This document shows, piece by piece, positions 58,906 to 64,000 of a DNA stretch of 64,000 bases (the first letter of the stretch is position 1; each line of letters begins with the position of its first letter). This DNA is from Marinimicrobium locisalis (GTDB taxonomy: Bacteria > Pseudomonadota > Gammaproteobacteria > Pseudomonadales > Cellvibrionaceae). The notes beneath the pieces are model-generated. The model searched no databases. It was not told the DNA's origin and saw only the letters and a program-made list of their open reading frames with translations. The stretch is taken from assembly GCF_039822625.1 (NCBI RefSeq), contig NZ_JBDLLG010000017.1:53490-117489 (forward strand). The letters run 5' to 3'. The position numbers and the translations under genes are program-made.

Positions 58906-59439
58906 TTACTGCCAGTGGCCGTCTGCTGACGGCGCCAAGAACCGCGTCTCCAAAGAGTCTGGAAGCGCCAAGAGGTTCAACTGACGAGCCCCTTTTGAAG
59001 TACCCGCCGTCAATATGGCCCTTCGCCCACTGGCCTCCGCGGTCAATCTCAGTCGCAAATCGGGAGCCGGCAATACCCCCTGCCCTCGCTCAGGCCACTC
59101 AATGATGCAGACGTCACTAGGCCTAAAATAATCCCGAATGCCCATATATTCCAGCTCTTCCGGGTCTCCCAGGCGATAAAGATCAAAATGATTCACAGTG
59201 AGCCGCCCCAGCTCATAGGGCTCAACCAGCGTATACGTGGGGCTCTTAACGGCGCCTGAATGCCCGGCACCGCGCAAAAGACCGCGACAAAAAGTGGTTT
59301 TGCCCGCGCCCAGATCCCCCTCCAGGAACAACACCAACCCCTCACCGGCGCCGGACAGCGAACGACCCAGGCTCTCGCCCAGAGCCAGGGTATCCGCCTC
59401 GTTCGACAAGAAGGCAGAGAGCCCGGACTCAGCGATCAT
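58906..59439 (-). CDS. tsaE: tRNA threonylcarbamoyladenosine synthesis ATPase TsaE
   Basis: 177-residue ATPase of the t6A37 complex (with TsaB and TsaD). P-loop LEGDLGAGKTTFCRGLLRG, SPTYTLVEPYELGRLTVNHFDLYRLGDPEELEYMG, and IIEWPERGQGVLP. ATG 59439 with GGAGGG 5 nt upstream lies inside the last codons of nnr (11-nt overlap), so translation is coupled. The C-terminal extension of about 25 residues is poorly conserved. Confidence 0.95.
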   Translation of the reverse strand: MIAESGLSAFLSNEADTLALGESLGRSLSGAGEGLVLFLEGDLGAGKTTFCRGLLRGAGHSGAVKSPTYTLVEPYELGRLTVNHFDLYRLGDPEELEYMGIRDYFRPSDVCIIEWPERGQGVLPAPDLRLRLTAEASGRRAILTAGTSKGARQLNLLALPDSLETRFLAPSADGHWQ

Positions 59440-60949
59440 CCCCACCCTCCAATGACAACAGTTGAGAGAAAGCCGGAATTAGGTCAGCGGCCAACAGGCT
59501 GCGCTCGCCCCAGTCGCCCACCGCCAGGTCGGCGGCCTCGGCGTGCAGGCAGGCTCCCAGCTCCGCCGCGACGCCCACGCTCAGCCCTTGGGCCACCAAG
59601 CCCCCCAGCAAGCCGGACAGGACATCGCCCATACCGCCGGAGGCCATGCCGGGATTCCCTGCGGCCACCAGGCCCGTGCGGTTCGGCTCGGAGCACACCA
59701 GGGACCCGGCGCCCTTGAGGATAGCGGCGCCGCCGTAGCGTTGCTGAAGCTGGTGTACCGCCGCGAACCGATCGCGCTGCACTTCGGCGGTTTGGGTTTG
59801 CAGCAACCGCGCCGCCTCGCCCGGGTGAGGTGTCAGTATCCAATTATCCCGCGCTTTCCCAGCGGGTTTTTGCGCCGCCAGCAAATTCAGGGCATCGGCG
59901 TCGACCACCAGCGGCAAGCCGGACTGCAACGCCTGCTGCAACATTTGCTCGGACCAGGGGGACTGCCCCAACCCCGGCCCCACCACCAGGACCGTGGGGC
60001 GCTCCAGCCAGGGCTCAAGCTCCTGGCCGGAGGTCACGCCACAGACCATGATTTCCGGGCGGCGTGTCAGCATGGGCGCCACGTGCTCGGGGCGGGTGGC
60101 CAGACTGACCAGCCCCGCGCCGGCGCGGGCCGCCGCTTCGGCCGCCATAATGGCCGCGCCGCCAAAACCGGTATCGCCGCCGATGACCATCACGTGCCCG
60201 AAATCCCCTTTGTGGGCATCCGGCGCGCGCCGTCCCAGGGCGGGCAGCACATCGTTCAGAGCCAGCCGCCGACACGCCGCTGGCACCGCTTCGTAGACGG
60301 CATCGGGCACGCCCAGGCGGGCAAACACCAAATCCCCGCACAGCGCCGCGCCCCGGGCGGTCAATAGCCCCCGCTTGGCGCCGATAAAGGTCACGGTGAC
60401 TGTCGCCTTGACGGCGCAACCGAGCTCCGAGCCGGTATCGGCCGCCAGCCCGGAGGGCAAGTCGATCGCAAGCACCGGAAGGCCGGATTGGTTGATCTGC
60501 TCAATGGCTTCCGCGTAATGGGGGCGAACCTCTCCGCTGACACCCGTACCCAGCAGGGCATCCACCAGAACACCTTCGGTCGGAGCCTCCCCCAGGGGCG
60601 TAAACTCAACGCCTTCCTGCCGGGCAAAGTCCCGGGCTCGAGCCGCCTCGCCCTTGAGCTTCTCTGGGTCGCCTACGGTGACCACCGCCACCGGCACACG
60701 CCGCTGGGCGGCGAGGGCCGCCACCACGTAGCCGTCCCCGGCGTTGTTCCCCGCACCGCAGTACACGGTAATTCGCTCAGCGGCGGGAAAGCGGTTAAGG
60801 AGTTGTTCAAAGGCGGTGCGGCCGGCCCGCTTCATCAGTTGAATACCGGCAGTGCCGGCCTCAACCGCCCGACGGTCGAGCTCCCGGGTCTGCTCGGCGG
60901 TGTACAGCTCGCGGGGAAAGCCCGAAGCATCGGCGCACGTCAGTTTCAT
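59429..60949 (-). CDS. nnr: Bifunctional NAD(P)H-hydrate epimerase / ADP-dependent dehydratase
   Basis: 506-residue fusion (YjeF type) repairing hydrated NAD(P)H. The N-terminal NnrE part has VYCGAGNNAGDGYVVA (65-80) and VLVDALLGTGVSGEV. The C-terminal NnrD carbohydrate-kinase-like part has KGDFGHVMVIGGDTGFGGAAIMAAEAAARAGAG, VVGPGLGQS, LTPHPGEAARLL and NPGMASGGMGDVLSGLLGG. ATG 60949 with a GGAG about 11 nt upstream; 14 further open codons are ignored. Overlaps tsaE. Divergent from queG. Confidence 0.95.
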   Translation of the reverse strand: MKLTCADASGFPRELYTAEQTRELDRRAVEAGTAGIQLMKRAGRTAFEQLLNRFPAAERITVYCGAGNNAGDGYVVAALAAQRRVPVAVVTVGDPEKLKGEAARARDFARQEGVEFTPLGEAPTEGVLVDALLGTGVSGEVRPHYAEAIEQINQSGLPVLAIDLPSGLAADTGSELGCAVKATVTVTFIGAKRGLLTARGAALCGDLVFARLGVPDAVYEAVPAACRRLALNDVLPALGRRAPDAHKGDFGHVMVIGGDTGFGGAAIMAAEAAARAGAGLVSLATRPEHVAPMLTRRPEIMVCGVTSGQELEPWLERPTVLVVGPGLGQSPWSEQMLQQALQSGLPLVVDADALNLLAAQKPAGKARDNWILTPHPGEAARLLQTQTAEVQRDRFAAVHQLQQRYGGAAILKGAGSLVCSEPNRTGLVAAGNPGMASGGMGDVLSGLLGGLVAQGLSVGVAAELGACLHAEAADLAVGDWGERSLLAADLIPAFSQLLSLEGGDDR

Positions 60950-61108
60950 AGATTTCTCAACTCCAAAGATAAATAGCGCTATTTCTGGCAAAATTATACG
61001 CGAACTCTAGGGACGATCGTAATGACCGTCTAATGCAGTAACAGGCCCTGATGCGGTACGCTTGTCAGGCTTTCCCCGCGAGCTGCACGCCGCCGAACTA
61101 AGGTCCTT

Positions 61109-62221
61109 ATGCCATCTGTGGATTATCAACAACTTGCCGCCGATATCAAACGCTGGGGCCGGGAGCTCGGCTTCCAGCAGGTGGGCATTACGGACACCGA
61201 CTTACGCGAAGAGGAAGCCCACCTGAAGGCCTGGCTGGCCAAAGGCTACCACGGCGCCATGGACTGGTTTGAAGCCCACGGCAACAAGCGCTCCCGGCCG
61301 GAGGAACTGGTCCCCGGCACTATTCGGGTCATTTCCGTGCGCCTGGACTACTTGCCGGAAGACACCGAGCAGATCAAGATCCTCAAGGACCCGAACAAGG
61401 CCTATATTTCCCGCTACGCCCTGGGGCGCGATTACCACAAGCTGATCCGCAAGCGCCTGGCCAAGCTCGCCAAAACCATCGAAGCGGCCTTGCCTCCGGA
61501 GCTGCGGGAAGGCCAGCAACGCCCCTTCGTGGATAGCGCGCCGGTGATGGAGCGCCCGCTCGCCGACAAGGCCGGCCTGGGCTGGACCGGCAAGCATACG
61601 CTAATTCTTAACAGCGAAGCGGGCAGTTGGTTTTTTCTGGGGGAACTGTTCACCTACCTGCCCCTACCCGTGGACGAATCCGAGCAGCCCAACCGCTGCG
61701 GTGACTGCAGTGCCTGCCTGCAGGTATGCCCCACGGACGCCTTTCCCCGCCCCTATGAACTGGACGCACGGCGCTGTATCTCCTACTTGACCATTGAAAA
61801 CCCGGGCCCGATTCCGGAGGAGTTTCGCGAGCCCATGGGCAACCGGGTGTTTGGCTGCGATGACTGCCAAGCCATCTGCCCCTGGAACAAATACGCCCAC
61901 TACAGCGCCGAGGACGATTTTCAGCCCCGCCACGGGCTGGACAGCCGGGACCTGCTGGGCCTGTTCCAGTGGTCCGAAGAGGAGTTCTTGCGTCACACCG
62001 AGGGCTCCGCCCTGCGCCGGGCCGGCTATGAACGCTGGCAGCGCAACCTCGCGGTGGGACTGGGAAACGCCCCCTCCAGCCCCGACATTATCGAGGCCCT
62101 GGAGAACCGGCGTGCGCAGGTCTCAGAAATGGTGCGCGAACATATCGACTGGGCTCTCGCCCAACAGGCCCAACCGGGGCGTCGCCGCAAGCGCAAAATC
62201 CGTCGAAAACGCCCGTTATAA
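61109..62221 (+). CDS. queG: Epoxyqueuosine reductase QueG
   Basis: 370 residues. Cobalamin-dependent last step of queuosine synthesis in tRNA. Two [4Fe-4S] motifs: CGDCSACLQVCPTDAF and GCDDCQAICPWN. N-terminal reductive domain with ISRYALGRDYHKLIRKRLAKLAK, and DSAPVMERPLADKAGLGWTGKHTLIL, which is characteristic of the family. C-terminal HEAT-like helices and a basic tail (RRRKRKIRRKRPL). Divergent from nnr, as in Pseudomonas. Confidence 0.96.
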   Translation: MPSVDYQQLAADIKRWGRELGFQQVGITDTDLREEEAHLKAWLAKGYHGAMDWFEAHGNKRSRPEELVPGTIRVISVRLDYLPEDTEQIKILKDPNKAYISRYALGRDYHKLIRKRLAKLAKTIEAALPPELREGQQRPFVDSAPVMERPLADKAGLGWTGKHTLILNSEAGSWFFLGELFTYLPLPVDESEQPNRCGDCSACLQVCPTDAFPRPYELDARRCISYLTIENPGPIPEEFREPMGNRVFGCDDCQAICPWNKYAHYSAEDDFQPRHGLDSRDLLGLFQWSEEEFLRHTEGSALRRAGYERWQRNLAVGLGNAPSSPDIIEALENRRAQVSEMVREHIDWALAQQAQPGRRRKRKIRRKRPL

Positions 62222-62452
62222 CAAGCAGTTAGCTTATAACTATCACCACAATTAAGCTGATTACCCTGTTAATTTGCGTCACAAACGTGAATAATACGCA
62301 CCCTTTTGAGAACCTTTTCTCCCTTTCCGGCGTATGAACGGGCAGAGATTCACGGTTCCGCACGACGTTCCCAACGATAAAGTGCGCCGCCAAACGCGAG
62401 CGCCGACAAAGGACATCACCCACATCAACCCGAGACACAGGTAGCAGAGTCT

Positions 62453-63904
62453 ATGAAAGAGAAATCCGATATCGGCCTGGTGGGCCTCGCCGTGATGGGC
62501 GAAAACCTGATTCTGAACATGGCCAGTAAAGGCTACACCGTGACCGCGTACAACCGCTCCACCGAGAAAGTGGAAAAGTTTATTAACGGTCGGGCCCAAG
62601 GCCAACCCATTCGCGGCGCTTACTCCGTAGAAGAACTGGTTGAGTCTCTGGCCAAGCCCCGCAAGATCATGTTGATGGTCAAGGCCGGACAGGCGGTGGA
62701 CGATTTCATTGAGCAGTTGATCCCGCACCTGGACAAGGGCGACATCATTATCGATGGGGGCAACACCCACTACCCGGACACCAACCGGCGCACCGAGTAC
62801 CTGGAAAGCAAGGGCCTGCTGTTTATCGGCACCGGCGTTTCCGGCGGTGAAGAGGGCGCTTTGACCGGCCCGTCGATCATGCCCGGCGGCTCCCCCAGTG
62901 CCTGGGAGCACGTCAAACCCATCTTTCAGGATATTTCCGCGAAAGTCGAGGACGGCAGCCCCTGCTGTGACTGGGTGGGTGAGCAAGGTGCCGGTCACTT
63001 CGTGAAAATGGTGCACAATGGCATCGAGTACGGCGACATGCAGTTGATCTGCGAAGCCTATCAGCTGATGAAGGACCTGCTGGGCATGAGCCACGACGAG
63101 ATGCACGAAGTCTTCGCCGAGTGGAACGAGGGTGAGCTGAACAGCTACCTGGTGGAAATCACCCGCGACATTCTGGCCTACAAAGAAGACGGCGAGCCCT
63201 TGGTCGAAAAGATTTTGGACAAAGCCGGCCAGAAGGGCACCGGCAAGTGGACCGGCATTATTGCCCTGGACATGGGCATTCCCCTGACCCTGATCGGTGA
63301 AGCCGTATTTGCCCGTTGCCTGTCGGCCCAAAAAGACGAGCGCGTGGAAGCCTCCGAAGTCCTGAGCGGCCCGAAGGTGAAGTTCGAAGGGGACAAAAAA
63401 GCCTTTGTGGACGACCTGCGCCAAGCCCTGCTCGCGGCCAAGATGATTTCCTACGCCCAAGGCTATGCCTTGATGCGCGAGGCGGCCCGCGAATTCGGCT
63501 GGCACCTGAACTACGGCGGCATCGCTCTGATGTGGCGCGGCGGCTGCATCATCCGCTCGGGCTTCCTGGACAACATCAAGCAGGCGTTCGACAAAAACGG
63601 CGAGCTGAAAAACCTGCTGCTGGATGATTACTTCAAAGGCAAGATCGAAGCGGCTCAGGATGGCTGGCGCCGGATTGCGGCCACGGCCATCAGCAGCGGC
63701 ATTCCGACGCCGACCATTACTTCCGCCCTGAACTACTTCGACGGCTACCGCTGCGCACGCCTGCCAGCGAACCTGCTCCAGGCCCAGCGGGATTACTTCG
63801 GTGCCCACACCTACGAGCGTGTAGACAAGCCCCGGGGTGAGCACTTCCACACCAACTGGACCGGCCGCGGCGGGGACACCTCGTCTTCCACGTATAACGT
63901 GTAA
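62453..63904 (+). CDS. gnd: 6-phosphogluconate dehydrogenase, decarboxylating
   Basis: 483 residues, the long homodimeric form. NADP-binding DIGLVGLAVMGENLILNMASKGYTVTAYNRS, IIDGGNTHYPDT, FIGTGVSGGEEGALTGPSIMPGG (signature), KMVHNGIEYGDMQLICEAY with the catalytic Lys, and the C-terminal YFGAHTYERVDKPRGEHFHTNWTG. Oxidative pentose phosphate pathway, giving NADPH and ribulose-5-phosphate. Single-gene unit; the 231-nt region upstream contains no other gene. Confidence 0.98.
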   Translation: MKEKSDIGLVGLAVMGENLILNMASKGYTVTAYNRSTEKVEKFINGRAQGQPIRGAYSVEELVESLAKPRKIMLMVKAGQAVDDFIEQLIPHLDKGDIIIDGGNTHYPDTNRRTEYLESKGLLFIGTGVSGGEEGALTGPSIMPGGSPSAWEHVKPIFQDISAKVEDGSPCCDWVGEQGAGHFVKMVHNGIEYGDMQLICEAYQLMKDLLGMSHDEMHEVFAEWNEGELNSYLVEITRDILAYKEDGEPLVEKILDKAGQKGTGKWTGIIALDMGIPLTLIGEAVFARCLSAQKDERVEASEVLSGPKVKFEGDKKAFVDDLRQALLAAKMISYAQGYALMREAAREFGWHLNYGGIALMWRGGCIIRSGFLDNIKQAFDKNGELKNLLLDDYFKGKIEAAQDGWRRIAATAISSGIPTPTITSALNYFDGYRCARLPANLLQAQRDYFGAHTYERVDKPRGEHFHTNWTGRGGDTSSSTYNV

Positions 63905-63920
63905 GGTCGGGCTATTGAGT

Positions 63921-63947
63921 GGCGGATGCGCCTTCCGGCTTATCCGT
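63921..63947. repeat. REP-like palindrome 4
   Basis: GGCGGAT ... ATCCG arms around GCGCCTTCCGGCTT, 17 nt after the gnd stop. Same pattern as the other REP-like units; could serve as a 3'-end element. The last 50 nt of the window show nothing else recognisable. Confidence 0.55.
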
Positions 63948-64000
63948 ATATGGTCTCCTCCCCGTTTGCAAGGTCTCAGTGCTCGATGTCAGGGACAGGT

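Noticed and set aside
62279..63850. 523-codon open frame antisense to gnd
   Set aside because: Exactly mirrors a highly conserved gnd gene; no RBS or recognisable family. Long antisense frames are expected in GC-rich coding DNA.

Overview
The window is a stretch of chromosome from a GC-rich gammaproteobacterium. The gene orders match those of Pseudomonas and Cellvibrionales: tRNA-fMet/rimP-nusA-infB-rbfA-truB-rpsO, dnaJ-dnaK-grpE/recN, fur/bamE-ratB-ratA, and purA-hisZ-hflC-hflK-hflX-hfq-miaA-mutL-ami-tsaE-nnr/queG. A secreted mannanase with two CBM10 modules and serine-rich linkers, a cupin_8 protein and a PomAB-type (sodium) flagellar stator suggest a marine or saline polysaccharide degrader near Cellvibrio, Saccharophagus, Teredinibacter or Marinimicrobium. 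That placement is inference from gene content; no rRNA is present.

Layout. 1-7230: the minus-strand translation/transcription operon, starting at a strong sigma70 promoter, then initiator tRNA, a leader with tandem terminators, rimP, nusA, infB, rbfA, truB and rpsO. 7.3-9.5 kb: small conserved proteins of unknown role (DUF4399, DUF3094, a SprA-type metalloprotease-like protein and a small partner). 9.6-14.4 kb: biotin operon bioB-bioF-bioHC-bioD with a fused BioH-BioC protein and a BirA-like operator over its promoter. 14.5-24.4 kb: mixed single genes and pairs (comF, srkA, a second HflKC pair, a glycerophosphodiesterase, cardiolipin synthase, a CDF transporter, cysE-DUF411, an HNH nuclease). 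24.8-26.6 kb: pomA-pomB. 26.8-29.9 kb: xseB-ispA-dxs, making isoprenoid precursors. 30.3-36.8 kb: carbohydrate region with the mannanase, the cupin protein and a minus-strand sugar cassette (isomerase, Gfo/Idh oxidoreductase, MFS transporter). 37.1-41.3 kb: grpE-dnaK-dnaJ with a sigma32-type promoter. 41.3-46.9 kb: recN under a LexA box, fur, bamE, ratB, ratA, an NSS transporter and smpB. 47.3-62.2 kb: the purA-to-queG cluster. 62.4 kb to the end: gnd.

The least ordinary structure is intergenic. Five long inverted repeats occur at about 23.2, 47.0, 47.2, 55.1 and 55.5 kb. Each has arms of about 21-30 bp that pair within the copy but differ in sequence between copies. In four of them the arms enclose a loop of 51-54 nt, and in one a loop of 104 nt. 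The loops carry a recognisable core (consensus near CTACAGGGAYGTATTCA; poor in the 104-nt copy). Four REP-like palindromes lie nearby or at the window edge. Other notable points: a direct repeat of the 3' half of tRNA-fMet, the BioH-BioC fusion, and two HflK/HflC pairs in one window. No CRISPR array, prophage, insertion sequence or rRNA operon was seen.
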